Of a stretch of DNA of 64,000 nucleotides, positions 8,683 to 17,376 are shown one piece after another (within the stretch, counting starts at the first letter, position 1; each line of letters starts with the position of its first letter). The notes beneath the pieces are model-generated. The model was not told the DNA's origin and made no database searches. It saw only the letters and a list, made by a program, of their open reading frames with translations. A program made the position numbers and the translations under genes. The stretch comes from Bradyrhizobium sp. NP1. Lineage in GTDB: Bacteria; Pseudomonadota; Alphaproteobacteria; Rhizobiales; Xanthobacteraceae. The stretch spans positions 496,001-560,000 of the forward strand of contig NZ_CP127385.1 of the NCBI RefSeq assembly GCF_030378205.1, written 5' to 3'.

Positions 8683-9534
8683 ATGAACCTGAGTAAGCTT
8701 TGCCTGTCCCGCCGTTCGCTTGCCATCGCCGCCGCGCTGGCCGGAACGGTGTCGCTCGTCATCGGCGCGCATGCCGCGCTGAGCCTGCGGGCGCTGGATG
8801 CCGCGAAGGCGGTCTCGACCGAGCAGGCGGCAGATGCCGCGAGCCGCCCGTCGCGGATCGCGCTCGTCATCGGCAATGGTCACTACCCCGATGCCAACAT
8901 CCCCCTGGTCCAGCCGGTCAACGATGCGCGGGCGCTGTCCGGTGCGCTGCGCCGCGACGGCTTCGACGTCGACATGGTGGAGGATGCGACCCGCGACGAC
9001 ATGGTGCGCGCGGTCGAGCGCATGAAGTCGAAGATCAGGCCGGATTCCGTGGTCATGCTGTTCTTCGGCGGCTATGGCGTGCAGGTCGGCCGCGAGAGCT
9101 ACATGATCCCGGTCGACGCCACGATCTGGAAGGAGAGCGACGTCCGCCGCGGCGGCGTCTCCATCGAGTCCGTGCTGTCCACGATGAAGGAGCAGGGCGC
9201 CCGCGCCAAGCTGGTCGTGGTCGACGCCTCGCGCCGCAATCCCTATGAGCGGCGCTTCCGCGCCTTCTCCCATGGGCTGGCGCCGATCAACGCGCCCGAC
9301 AATGCGCTGATCCTGTCGTCGGCGACGCCGGGCAAGGTGATCGACGATGCCAAGGGCGACAACTCGGCGCTGGTCGCCGAGCTCTTGAGCAATCTGTCCG
9401 CGCAGGCCGGCGGCGCCGAAGCCGTGTTCAACAAGACCCGCGTTGCGATCTCGCGCGCCTCCGAAGGCGAGCAGGTGCCCTCGGTCTCCTCCTCGCTGCT
9501 GGAAGACGTCCGCCTCGGCGCCAACGGCGGCTGA
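8683..9534 (+). CDS. Caspase-family (C14-like) protein lacking the catalytic His/Cys dyad
   Basis: 283 residues with an N-terminal hydrophobic signal/anchor (LAIAAALAGTVSLVIGAHA), then a caspase fold beginning RIALVIGNGHYPDANIPL, the hallmark N-terminal strand of bacterial metacaspase-like proteins. The usual catalytic motif FFSGHGVQ reads FFGGYGVQ (Tyr about 131 instead of His), and DACRxNP reads DASRRNP (Ser about 183 instead of Cys). The protein is therefore probably proteolytically dead and acts as a scaffold or binding module in the periplasm. The gene at 23688-25202 is a paralogue with the same substitutions. The start ATG at 8683 is preferred over an in-frame TTG at 8674. Confidence 0.85.
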   Translation: MNLSKLCLSRRSLAIAAALAGTVSLVIGAHAALSLRALDAAKAVSTEQAADAASRPSRIALVIGNGHYPDANIPLVQPVNDARALSGALRRDGFDVDMVEDATRDDMVRAVERMKSKIRPDSVVMLFFGGYGVQVGRESYMIPVDATIWKESDVRRGGVSIESVLSTMKEQGARAKLVVVDASRRNPYERRFRAFSHGLAPINAPDNALILSSATPGKVIDDAKGDNSALVAELLSNLSAQAGGAEAVFNKTRVAISRASEGEQVPSVSSSLLEDVRLGANGG

Positions 9535-9548
9535 GCGCCGACCGATCG

Positions 9549-9600
9549 GTCATCGTCCGCGAAAGCGGACGATCGAGTACGCCGCGGCGGTCGGGGTTGA
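9549..9600. repeat. Left half of a palindromic repeat flanking the GIY-YIG gene
   Basis: GTCATCGTCCGCGAAAGCGG and the bases that follow match the left half of the intact element at 11602-11703. The matching right half (TACTGGACGCCCCGCATGCG...) is found only on the other side of the GIY-YIG gene, at 9925-9958. The hairpin arms CGTCCGC/GCGGACG are intact. Confidence 0.75.
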
Positions 9601-9609
9601 CCCGGCTCT

Positions 9610-9909
9610 CTAGCCGCCGGCGATACCGGCAAAGAGATCATCCCAATTTGGATTGTGCTCTTCAATCAGGCGAATCTTCCACGCCCGATTCCACTTCTTG
9701 AGTCGCTTTTCGCGTCTGATCGCGTTCTCGGGGTCGTCGAACTGCTCAAAGTAGACGAGCCTCACGACGTCATATTTTCCCGTGAAGCTCTTGGGCGTCC
9801 TTAGCCGATGTTCCGCGACGCGACGGGCAAGGTCGTTGGTGACGCCGATATAAAGCGTTCCTCCGATTTTGCTGGCGAGAATGTAGACGTAGAGGTTGCG
9901 CGCTCCCAT
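9610..9909 (-). CDS. GIY-YIG nuclease-family protein (UPF0213-like)
   Basis: A 99-residue single-domain GIY-YIG protein. The N-terminus YVYILASKIGGTLYIGVTNDLARRVAEHR carries the YVY...LYIG signature and the conserved arginine, and FTGKYDVVRLVYFE and AIRREKRLKKWNRAWKIRLIE follow, as in the short YhbQ/UPF0213-like group. Family members cleave or bind DNA; the role of this small group is not well defined. The ATG at 9909 is preferred because the in-frame extension to 9972 is encoded by the repeat half at 9925-9958. The gene sits exactly between two halves of a palindromic repeat. Confidence 0.85.
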   Translation of the reverse strand: MGARNLYVYILASKIGGTLYIGVTNDLARRVAEHRLRTPKSFTGKYDVVRLVYFEQFDDPENAIRREKRLKKWNRAWKIRLIEEHNPNWDDLFAGIAGG

Positions 9910-9924
9910 CGGTCGCCGCTGGAA

Positions 9925-9958
9925 TACTGGACGCCCCGCATGCGCGGGGCATGACGAC
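9925..9958. repeat. Right half of the palindromic repeat flanking the GIY-YIG gene
   Basis: TACTGGACGCCCCGCATGCG, followed by CGGGGCATGACGAC, matches the right half of the intact element at 11602-11703 (TACTGGATACCCCGCATGCG...). It contains a perfect hairpin CCCCGCATGCGGGG-type stem. Together with 9549-9600 it brackets the GIY-YIG gene. Confidence 0.75.
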
Positions 9959-9974
9959 GCGGTGAGGCCCACGC

Positions 9975-10868
9975 CTACTTCGCTTCCGCGCTCGCCATGA
10001 TCGGCCGCACCGCATCGCCCTCGCGCAGGATTGCGCCGGCGCGCGCCACCACGACGTCGCCTTCAGCGAGCCCTTCGCGGATCTCGATATCGCTGCCGGA
10101 CAACAGCCCGACCTCGACCCGCTTGGTCTCGACCCGCTGCCGCCGCACCACCTGCACCACGGTGCCGCCGTTGCTGTAGAGCACGGCGGTGAGCGGCACG
10201 GTGACGCCGCAGCTCTGCCCGGTCTTGATCAGCGCGCGGCCATAGGAATTGACCAAAAGCCGCCGGTTGGTGGTGAGCGATATGAAGGCCTGGCCGAGCT
10301 GGCTGTCGGGCTGCACGGTCGGCGCCACGCGGCGCACCTTGCCCTCGATATAGCCGGCGCCGGGGATGCGGACGTCGGCGGTCTGGTTGGCGGCAAGGCG
10401 CGTGACATCCTGGGTCGGCACCAGCCCGACGAGGTCGTATTCGTTGCGGGCGATGATCGTGAACAGCGCCTCGCCGCGCGCCGACGCCAGCGCGCCGATG
10501 GTTGCCGTCGACGAGGCGATCAGGCCGGCGACGGGTGCGGCGACCTGAACCGAGCCGCCCTCCGGCAGCGTCAGCCGGGCCAGCGTCTGGCCCGCGGTGA
10601 CGGTGTCCCCGGCATCGGCCATCACCTCGGCGACCTTCAGCCCCGGCCGCTCGGGCCGCACCGCGGTCTCGTCGCGCGCGATGATGATGCCGGAGACCTC
10701 GACGATGTTGTTGAAGCAGGATTTTGCCGCCTTCAGCACCGTCACCGCCGGCCCCTTCGGCGCGTCTTCCTCGGCGGCGCGGGCGGGGAGGGCGGCGGCG
10801 CAGAGCAGGGTGGCGGCGAGGCAAGCCGAGCGGAAGAAAGAAACGTCGCGCGCGCTGAAAGGGGTCAT
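9975..10868 (-). CDS. HlyD/RND efflux periplasmic adaptor-like protein (orphan)
   Basis: 297 residues with a signal peptide (SACLAATLLCAAALPARAAEE). The core looks like a membrane-fusion adaptor: a lipoyl-like hairpin around VAEVMADAGDTVTAGQTLARL...VAAPVAGLIASS, then beta-barrel and membrane-proximal regions ending VEVGLLSGSDIEIREGLAEGDVVVARAGAILREGD. It is clearly paralogous to the adaptor at 21814-22716, sharing the SCFNNIVEVSG / ACFSDLVRVTG start. Unlike that gene it has no inner-membrane pump beside it, so its partner must be encoded elsewhere or be shared. Confidence 0.85.
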   Translation of the reverse strand: MTPFSARDVSFFRSACLAATLLCAAALPARAAEEDAPKGPAVTVLKAAKSCFNNIVEVSGIIIARDETAVRPERPGLKVAEVMADAGDTVTAGQTLARLTLPEGGSVQVAAPVAGLIASSTATIGALASARGEALFTIIARNEYDLVGLVPTQDVTRLAANQTADVRIPGAGYIEGKVRRVAPTVQPDSQLGQAFISLTTNRRLLVNSYGRALIKTGQSCGVTVPLTAVLYSNGGTVVQVVRRQRVETKRVEVGLLSGSDIEIREGLAEGDVVVARAGAILREGDAVRPIMASAEAK

Positions 10869-10949
10869 CAGGCATTTCCGTGCGGTTCTATGGGTATTTG
10901 GATAGCAGATGGACGGAGGGGGGCAAAGCCGGAATGGCGTGATGCGGTG

Positions 10950-11601
10950 TCACAGCGGGGCGTCAATAAGCGTCGATCGAAGCCAGGTCGCTCTGCACCG
11001 GGAGACGAATTTTCGAAAGCGCTTCAACGCGATTCTACCCGTCCAGTCCTCATGCGAAAAATAATCCGCTTGTCGCGTCGGGCAAATCAGTGGCTTTGAT
11101 CGGCGCGTCCCGCCTCCACAAGAGGGGCGTATCGCGATCGTCACGGACGTAGGAAGCGGGATGCGATGGACGCGGCGGTGTTGAAAGACGAGTAACACCT
11201 GCGCGGACGGCGAAGTCGTGTGGTCCTGGCGCCCCGACGCTGGCGCTAAGCTTGCGGATGGCGACGTCGGCCCTGTCGGGTCCGACGCGCCGAGATCCCG
11301 CAGGCGACGGTGGCAAGAAAGCCCGGTCACCGGGGAGAGCACGAAGCAAACCGTTAAAACCATTCGCGCAGGGAAGGCCGGCATGATCCGGTCAAGCCTG
11401 TGGTGACTAACTCGTGTGCTTTCCATTTTTTGCACGCGAGGCTGCGGGTGCGACCAGCATCCGGCTTTCCCTGCGCCCTCTATTCTCCGAGGGACAAGAA
11501 TTTCGCATCGCTCGGGCGCGAAACGCGTCGCGGGGATGATGCTGCACACCCTCCGTTGTTTGAAAATCGAATCCGGCAACACGCGGCTCGCGCACGCGCC
11601 T
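10950..11601. repeat. Degenerate dispersed repeat tract, no supported gene (within an 857-base gap)
   Basis: An open frame of 218 codons runs leftwards through 10950-11606, but its translation has low complexity and unusual composition (many Arg, Ser, Pro and Cys) and no domain. It contains phrases such as MVLTVCFVLSPVTGLSCHRR and EGAGKAGCWSHPQPRVQK. From memory these recur in many spurious ORFs of Bradyrhizobium genomes, which suggests a dispersed non-coding repeat. I therefore annotate it as a repeat. Bases 10869-10949 show nothing distinctive. Confidence 0.45.
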
Positions 11602-11703
11602 GTCATCGCCCGCGAAAGCGGGCGATCCAGTATTCCGAGAATCCTGTGATGAACCGAGAGGCCGCGGCGTACTGGATACCCCGCATGCGCGGGGTATGAC
11701 GAC
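11602..11703. repeat. Intact palindromic repeat, GTCATCGCCCGCG family
   Basis: The left half is GTCATCGCCCGCGAAAGCGG with GCGATCCAGTA following. The right half is TACTGGATACCCCGCATGCG, then CGGGGTATGACGAC. The outer arms GTCATCG / TATGACGAC and CCAGTA / TACTGG pair across the element, and each half has its own hairpin. It lies at the 3' end of the cyclase gene. This is the reference copy for the split element around the GIY-YIG gene. The copy at 36554-36641 is a related type. Confidence 0.8.
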
Positions 11704-11725
11704 TGAGGGCGTCAACCCGCTGCGC

Positions 11726-14179
11726 TTACTTCCGCCTTCGCGCCGCTGCCGACGACGCATCGACGACGTTGTCGACCTCTTCGCGCCAGCGCAGGATCTC
11801 CATCGCCAGCACCGGGTGATTAAAACCCTTGAGCTGGAGATCGTCGAGCGGTCGCGCGTCGACCCACGGCTCGACCATGCCATAGACCCGGCGCGAGACC
11901 ACGATCTGCCCGGCATTGGCCTCGTCGCACAGCCGCGAGGCGAGGTTGGTGACGCTGCCGATCGCGGCATATTCCAGCCGCTGCTCGAAGCCGATCTGGC
12001 CGAGCGTCGCATAGCCGAGCGCAATCCCGAGCCCAAATCCCAGGCTGTGTCCGCGGTTCTTCCACTTCTCGGTCAGGAGCCCGATCCTGTCGCGCATCTC
12101 GCAAGCCATCTTCACCGCGCGCTTGGTGTGGTCGGGAAATTGAATCGGCGCGTTGAACAGCACCATCACGCCGTCGCCGGCATAGCGGTCGAGCGTGCCT
12201 TCGTAGCGGAAGATCAGTTCGCCGAGCGCAGCGTGATATTCGCGCAGCACGTTCATCGCCTCTTCCGGCTCGGTTGCCTCCGTGAATGCGGTGAAGCCGC
12301 GCAGGTCGCAGAACACGACGGTGACCTCGCGGCGGTGGCTGTCGAGCAGCGCGTCATGGCCGTCGGAGGAGGCGATCAGCTGCGCGACCTGCGGCGCGAG
12401 GAAGCGCTCCAGCCGCCTGATGCGCTCGATCTCGGCAAGCTGCGTCTCGACGCGCTCCTCCAGCGACCTGTTCCAGTCCTTGAGCTCAACGGTCTGCGCC
12501 TGCAACTGGCTCGCCTGCTGCTGCACGGTGGCGGCCGCCGCGGCGAGCTCACGGCCCTTGTGGTCGACCTCGGTGAAGAGGCGCGCGTTGCGCATCGCGA
12601 GCACTGCCTGGTGCGCGAAGGTGCGCATCAGGCCAATCAGGCTCAGTGGGAAGTCGCCGGCGGCGCGGTGCAGCACGACGAGAGAGCCGAGCACGCCCTG
12701 CTGGTCGACCAGCGGCACCACCAGCACGGCGCGGAAGCCGGCTTCAGGCGCGACGTCGCGCAGCAGTGTGTCGGCGGCGGCATCGAGATCGGCGATCGCG
12801 ATCGGCTCGCCCCTGGCGGCGGCCTGCCCGAGCAGGCTCGCATCCGCCTCGATGGTGCGGTGGTCGCCCTGCGCTTCGCGGTCGATACCGTTGGCCTCGA
12901 CCAGCGTGAACTGGCGCGCGGCTGCATCATAGCCATAGATCAAGACGGCGTCGGCATGGGTGATCTCGAGCGCACGGGCCGCGATCGTCGGCAGCACCGC
13001 GTCGAGGTCGAGCGAGGAGGCGACTGCGCGGCCGACCTCTTCCAGCACCTTCAGCTCGTTGATCGACTGCGCAAGGTCGCGGGTGCGCTCCTCGACCTTG
13101 GATTCCAGCCCCGCATAGGTCTCCTGCAGCTGGCCCGCCATGCTGTTGAACTGGTCGGAGAGCTCTTCCAGCTCATCCTTGGTCTTGATGTCGATGCGGT
13201 GACTGAAATCGCCGGCGCCCAGCCGTCGCGCGCCGGTGCGCAGCGCTTCGATCGGAATCAGCATGCGCCGCGCCAGCAGCGTGCCGGCCGATATCGCGAT
13301 CAAAAGGCCAAGCCCGATCAGGAGCGCGATGCGCACGAGCTGGTCGCGGATCGGCGCCAAGGCCTGCGCGGTCGGCTGCTCGAACAGCACGGTCCAGCCG
13401 AGCTTCGGCACCGCGCCGGAGGCGGCCAGCACGGCGTGGCCGTCGCTATCGGTGCCGGAGGAGGGCGCTCGGCCGCTCGATGCAAGCAGGCTTGCGACCT
13501 GCGGCAGCTTCGCGAGGTCCTTGGCGAGGTCGGGGCCTTTCGAGGAGCTCGCCAGCACCTTGCCTCTGGCGTCGACCACATAGGCAAACGCGTTCCTGCC
13601 GACCTGGGCGTCGGACAGGAAGTCGGAGAGGAAGCGCAGGTCGATCTCGGCGACGGTGACGCCGGCATTGAAGCCGGAATGGGCGACCGCGATCGACATC
13701 AGCGGCCGGTCGCCCTTGAAGGTGGCCGGCTGATAGCTGACGCCGCGCGCCACGGTCTCGGTGAAGCCGAGGTCGCGCGAGAAGTCGGCGTTGCTCGCGA
13801 CCGCGACCTGGGTGCGCGACAGGCGGAGCTGCTCGCGGCCCTGGCCGTTGAGCTGCGACAGCTGGCTGATCGCGGAGACCTGGTTGAGCAGCTGGGCATA
13901 GTCGGCGCGGCGCTGGTCCAGCGTCACGACGCTGGCGCGGGTCACCCAGCTGATCTGCCGCTCCAGCTCGGCGACCGACTGCTCGATGCGCTTGGCCACG
14001 GCCTCCGCCTTCTCGGCCATGGCGTCGGTCAGCGTGGCCTTGGTGGCGCGGTAGCTGATCCAGGTCTCGGTCGCGCCGTTCACCGCGAGCACGAACACGA
14101 CGAGGCCGACGAGGGAGACGACATATTTGGCGAACAGGCCCTCGCGCAGGAACCAGATCGTCTGTTTGACCCCGCTCAT
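11726..14179 (-). CDS. Membrane adenylate/guanylate cyclase with sensory, HAMP and GAF domains
   Basis: 817 residues. Order: one transmembrane helix (about 17-37), a periplasmic dCache-like sensor domain (about 45-280), a second helix (LLIGLGLLIAISAGTLLARR), HAMP (about 300-360), a coiled-coil linker, a GAF domain (about 380-530), another coiled coil, and a class III cyclase catalytic domain. In the catalytic domain the metal-binding aspartates are visible in VVFCDLRGFTAF and RYAGDGVMVLFNAP. It should make cAMP (or cGMP) in response to an extracytoplasmic ligand. The start at 14179 (MSGVKQTIWFLREG) is chosen because it puts the first helix at the usual distance; the frame opens at 14206. The Crp/Fnr gene at 16577 is nearby, but a link is only inference. 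Confidence 0.9.
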   Translation of the reverse strand: MSGVKQTIWFLREGLFAKYVVSLVGLVVFVLAVNGATETWISYRATKATLTDAMAEKAEAVAKRIEQSVAELERQISWVTRASVVTLDQRRADYAQLLNQVSAISQLSQLNGQGREQLRLSRTQVAVASNADFSRDLGFTETVARGVSYQPATFKGDRPLMSIAVAHSGFNAGVTVAEIDLRFLSDFLSDAQVGRNAFAYVVDARGKVLASSSKGPDLAKDLAKLPQVASLLASSGRAPSSGTDSDGHAVLAASGAVPKLGWTVLFEQPTAQALAPIRDQLVRIALLIGLGLLIAISAGTLLARRMLIPIEALRTGARRLGAGDFSHRIDIKTKDELEELSDQFNSMAGQLQETYAGLESKVEERTRDLAQSINELKVLEEVGRAVASSLDLDAVLPTIAARALEITHADAVLIYGYDAAARQFTLVEANGIDREAQGDHRTIEADASLLGQAAARGEPIAIADLDAAADTLLRDVAPEAGFRAVLVVPLVDQQGVLGSLVVLHRAAGDFPLSLIGLMRTFAHQAVLAMRNARLFTEVDHKGRELAAAAATVQQQASQLQAQTVELKDWNRSLEERVETQLAEIERIRRLERFLAPQVAQLIASSDGHDALLDSHRREVTVVFCDLRGFTAFTEATEPEEAMNVLREYHAALGELIFRYEGTLDRYAGDGVMVLFNAPIQFPDHTKRAVKMACEMRDRIGLLTEKWKNRGHSLGFGLGIALGYATLGQIGFEQRLEYAAIGSVTNLASRLCDEANAGQIVVSRRVYGMVEPWVDARPLDDLQLKGFNHPVLAMEILRWREEVDNVVDASSAAARRRK

Positions 14180-14354
14180 CCGCTTCCTCTGCGCCAATGC
14201 CCTCAAGCCATGCGCATGCCATGCCGCCGGAAGCCGCCGCGGCAGGCCCCTGCGGGCACGGGTTTAGCACAGATCGGACGGGACCGGCGGGCCCCCAGCG
14301 ACGTGATTGGCGCCGGAAGCGACGTGGTTAAGGACTACCCTGATGGGAGTACGG

Positions 14355-16382
14355 CTATTGCCGGTTGAACAATTGCCTGAGCACATCGTTCATCGGCTGG
14401 CTCTCCTGCTGCGCCGGGGGTTCGGCGGGCTGGTCGGTCCGCGGCTGCGAAGGCTGAGCTTGCGGCGTGGGCGGGGCACCTTGCGGCGGCGCCGGGATGC
14501 TGCGGTCACGGCCGCTTCCCGTGCTGCCGCCGAGGCCCTGGATCAGATTGCCGATGGCGCCGCCGAGGGTGCCTAGCGCGTCCGATCCGCTGCCGCTGCC
14601 CTGGTTGGTGCCGCTGCCGCCCTGCGACTGGTTGCCGCCGAGCCCGCCCAGCCCGCCGAGCAGGCGATCGAGGCCGGCGCCGCCCGCACCGAACAGGCCC
14701 TTGCCCATCTCGCGCAGCTTGGCATAGGCGGCATCGGGATTGTCCAGCATGCCCTGCATATCCGGATAGATGCGCGGTTCGGACCACGAGCCGTCGATCA
14801 TCACGGGAATGCCGAAGGCGACCGGATCGGAGGTGCGGCCCTGCCCCTGCGTCGTCAGCACGAGCTTCGGCTCGACGCGAAAGGCCATCAGCTTGGTGCC
14901 GAGATCGACGGTGCCCGCGCCGGTCACCTTGACCAGCGGGCCGACCAGGTTGAGGTCGGTGGTCTGCGCCTGGCCGCGCTCGATGCGGAACGAGGCCGAC
15001 AGCTGCGAAAGATCGGTCGCCTCTTCGCGCGACTCCTGCCAGCCGGACAGCGTGCCCGTGGTCAGCGAGCGGATCATCTGCGCGACATTGAGGCCGCGGA
15101 TCGCGCCGTCCTGCAGGTTGATGAAGGCGGTGCCGGACAGGTTCGACAGGATCGCGCGCTGGCTCGTGCCGTTGGAGCGCACCGCGATCTTGGCCTGCAT
15201 CCTGCCGTCGAGCCGGTCGAAATCGGCAAGGCTGCGCAACAACGGCAGCGCGCGCACGCCGACGAAATCGGCATGCATCGCGTAGCTCGGCTCGGTTCGC
15301 GAGGCGTCGATGATGGCTTCGCCGGTGACGTTGCCGCCATAGGCGCCGAGATTGGAGACGGAGGTCTTCAGCACGCCGCCGGCGAGCGCGGCGTCGATCA
15401 CGGCCGGGGCGAAATGCGAATCGCCGATGTTGAGCTCGGCGGCGGAAATGCGCGCCTGGGCGTCGACGTAATTCAGCCCGATCAGGCTGATGGGCGCGTT
15501 GCTCCAGGGCTGGTTGATCGGCGATGCCGGCGTCTTCGACACCGCAACGTCGAGCTTCTTGAAATCGAGGTCGAGCTTGACCAGCGGCTTGCTTGCGCCA
15601 TCGACCGAGGCCCAGCCGTTGAAGGCGGCATCGCCGAGCGTGCCGCTGATGGCGTTGATCATCACGACCGAGCCGCTCAGCCGCGCCTCGGCCTTGCCGG
15701 TCAGCGGAGCCTGCAACAGGTCGGGCGCGTCGAGGGTGAATTCGAGCGGAACGGTCTGCCGTTCGCCTGGGCTCGCCGGCAGAGCGGCCTTGATGTCGTA
15801 TTTCAGCGCCCCGCTGCCGGCGCGCGCGTTGCCGCTCGCCGCAAGCTTGCGGTCGGCGCCGAGCGTGGCGTGGGCATTGATGGCGTCGATGCGGTTCTCG
15901 ACGCGGTCGCGCGCATTGGAAAACACCACCGCGCCGTCGGTGATGGTGATGCGGTCGATCGCAAACCCGTCGAGACCCGCGCCGGACGCAGTGGACTTGC
16001 TCGTTGCGGCATCACGCAGGCGATCGCGCAGCAGTGGCACCGACAAGACAGGGCGCCTGATCGCGAGTTCCCGGATCTCGGGATGGCCCGACCACAGGCT
16101 CGACAGCGCCACGCCCGCCTCGATGCTGTCGATGGAAAGCCGGCTCGACGTCTCGCGCTCCTTCGGGTCCTTCAGCGTGACGTCGCCCATGGTCACGGTG
16201 AACGACGGCCACAGGCTGATCCGGGTCGCGCCCGCGATCGCGATGCGGTAGCCGGTCGCGCGCTCGACGCGGTCGGCGATCGCCGAGCTCAGGAAGCCGG
16301 AGGGGATGCCGATGATCAGCAGCAGCACCAGGATGACAAGGACGGCAGCGGCGGCGGTGCCGGCGATTTTCAATGCTCTCAT
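14355..16382 (-). CDS. AsmA family protein
   Basis: 675 residues. A single N-terminal helix (ALKIAGTAAAAVLVILVLLLIIGIP) anchors a large periplasmic beta-rich region with the AsmA N-terminal pattern (SAIADRVERATGYRIAIAGATRISLWPSFTVTMGDVTLKDP) and the AsmA C-terminal segment (FRIERGQAQTTDLNLVGPLVKVTGAGTVDLG...). AsmA-like proteins are thought to move phospholipid across the envelope or influence outer-membrane assembly. The C-terminus is a glycine/serine-rich and then proline/glutamine-rich tail (GGLGGLGGNQSQGGSGTNQG... PPTPQAQPSQPRTDQPAEPP), probably unstructured. The start at 16382 precedes the membrane helix; the frame extends to 16469. It is divergent from the Crp/Fnr gene. Confidence 0.87.
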   Translation of the reverse strand: MRALKIAGTAAAAVLVILVLLLIIGIPSGFLSSAIADRVERATGYRIAIAGATRISLWPSFTVTMGDVTLKDPKERETSSRLSIDSIEAGVALSSLWSGHPEIRELAIRRPVLSVPLLRDRLRDAATSKSTASGAGLDGFAIDRITITDGAVVFSNARDRVENRIDAINAHATLGADRKLAASGNARAGSGALKYDIKAALPASPGERQTVPLEFTLDAPDLLQAPLTGKAEARLSGSVVMINAISGTLGDAAFNGWASVDGASKPLVKLDLDFKKLDVAVSKTPASPINQPWSNAPISLIGLNYVDAQARISAAELNIGDSHFAPAVIDAALAGGVLKTSVSNLGAYGGNVTGEAIIDASRTEPSYAMHADFVGVRALPLLRSLADFDRLDGRMQAKIAVRSNGTSQRAILSNLSGTAFINLQDGAIRGLNVAQMIRSLTTGTLSGWQESREEATDLSQLSASFRIERGQAQTTDLNLVGPLVKVTGAGTVDLGTKLMAFRVEPKLVLTTQGQGRTSDPVAFGIPVMIDGSWSEPRIYPDMQGMLDNPDAAYAKLREMGKGLFGAGGAGLDRLLGGLGGLGGNQSQGGSGTNQGSGSGSDALGTLGGAIGNLIQGLGGSTGSGRDRSIPAPPQGAPPTPQAQPSQPRTDQPAEPPAQQESQPMNDVLRQLFNRQ

Positions 16383-16506
16383 GTCGACGTTCCAACCGCA
16401 TGGTTCCGCCGGCGCAAACGCCAGCCGAACCGATCGATCGAGCTTATCCGCAAAGCGGAGGCCGCTCAAAAACGCTCAAAAATAAACAGGGGGTGCTGCA
16501 AACAAC

Positions 16507-16522
16507 TGTGACTTATGACACA
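16507..16522. promoter_or_regulatory. TGTG-N8-CACA palindrome upstream of the Crp/Fnr gene
   Basis: TGTGACTTATGACACA is a near-perfect palindrome in the divergent region between the AsmA gene and the Crp/Fnr gene, 55 bases before the regulator's start. Its spacing resembles a CRP/FNR-type dimer site, so autoregulation is a reasonable guess. Binding is not proven. Confidence 0.4.
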
Positions 16523-16576
16523 CTTCTGGCATTGCGGAATCCTGTAAATCGAATTTTGAACATTGAAGGTATTGCC

Positions 16577-17251
16577 ATGAGCAAGCAGGCCGAATTTGCG
16601 GTCATTTTGAAGATGAATGCGATGTTCGCGGATCTCGGCGCGGACGAATTGCAGCGGATCGCGAACCTTTGCCACACCCAGCATCTCGCGGCCGGCGAGG
16701 TGCTGTTCCAGAAAGGCGACGCCGGCGATGCCCTGTTCGGCATTCGCCGCGGCCAGATCCGGATCGAGACCGGTGCCGCCGACGGCAGCCGTCTGACGCT
16801 GAATTTCATGGGGCCGGGCGATCTGTTCGGCGAGGTCGCCGTCCTCGACGGACAGAACCGCACCGCGGACGCGAGTGCGGCCGAAGCGACCGAACTGTTC
16901 GTGCTGCGGCGCGAGGATTTCCTGGCTTTCCTCGAGCGCGAGCCCAAGGTCGCGATCAGGATCATCATGCTGCTGTGCCAGCGTATCCGCTGGCAGAGCG
17001 AGCGGATGGAGGAATCGGTTCTGCAGCCGCTGCCGATCCGCCTGGCGCGACGGCTCTGTGCGCTCGCGGCCGATTTCGGCTCGGAGGTGCATATCTCGCA
17101 GGAGCAGCTCGGCGTGTTCGTTGGCGCCGCGCGCGAAAGCGTCAACCGTCAGCTCCAGACCTGGCGCAGGGACGGCATTCTGGACCTGCAGCGCGGCCGC
17201 ATCCTGCTGCAGAACCTGAACCGGCTGACCGCAATCGCCCGCAACGAATAG
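16577..17251 (+). CDS. Crp/Fnr family transcriptional regulator
   Basis: 224 residues. The N-terminal half is a cyclic-nucleotide-binding-type beta-barrel: GEVLFQKGDAGDALFGIRRG, then FMGPGDLFGEVAVLDGQNRTADASA, close to the phosphate-binding cassette, where Asn-Arg-Thr-Ala replaces the usual RSA. The C-terminal half is a winged HTH (ISQEQLGVFVGAARESVNRQLQTWRRDGILDL). There is no N-terminal cysteine cluster, so it is not an FNR iron-sulphur type. The ATG at 16577 fits the family; the frame opens earlier without support. It precedes the MFS antiporter at 17377 in the same direction. Confidence 0.9.
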   Translation: MSKQAEFAVILKMNAMFADLGADELQRIANLCHTQHLAAGEVLFQKGDAGDALFGIRRGQIRIETGAADGSRLTLNFMGPGDLFGEVAVLDGQNRTADASAAEATELFVLRREDFLAFLEREPKVAIRIIMLLCQRIRWQSERMEESVLQPLPIRLARRLCALAADFGSEVHISQEQLGVFVGAARESVNRQLQTWRRDGILDLQRGRILLQNLNRLTAIARNE

Positions 17252-17376
17252 CCCAGGTGGCGCCGACGGCCTGCCGCGCCTGATGCGAAAGTAGGCAGGG
17301 ACTGGCATACCAATAAGCTTGCGTGCCACCGTGAAGCGGTCATATCGTACCCCGCAACCAGACGGGGGAACTCGCA

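Noticed and set aside
11407-12036. Leftward frame of 209 codons overlapping the cyclase 3' end
   Set aside because: Different frame from the cyclase and runs into the dispersed repeat tract; no support.
11696-14368. Rightward open frame of 890 codons
   Set aside because: Antisense to the adenylate cyclase gene, whose domains are clear.
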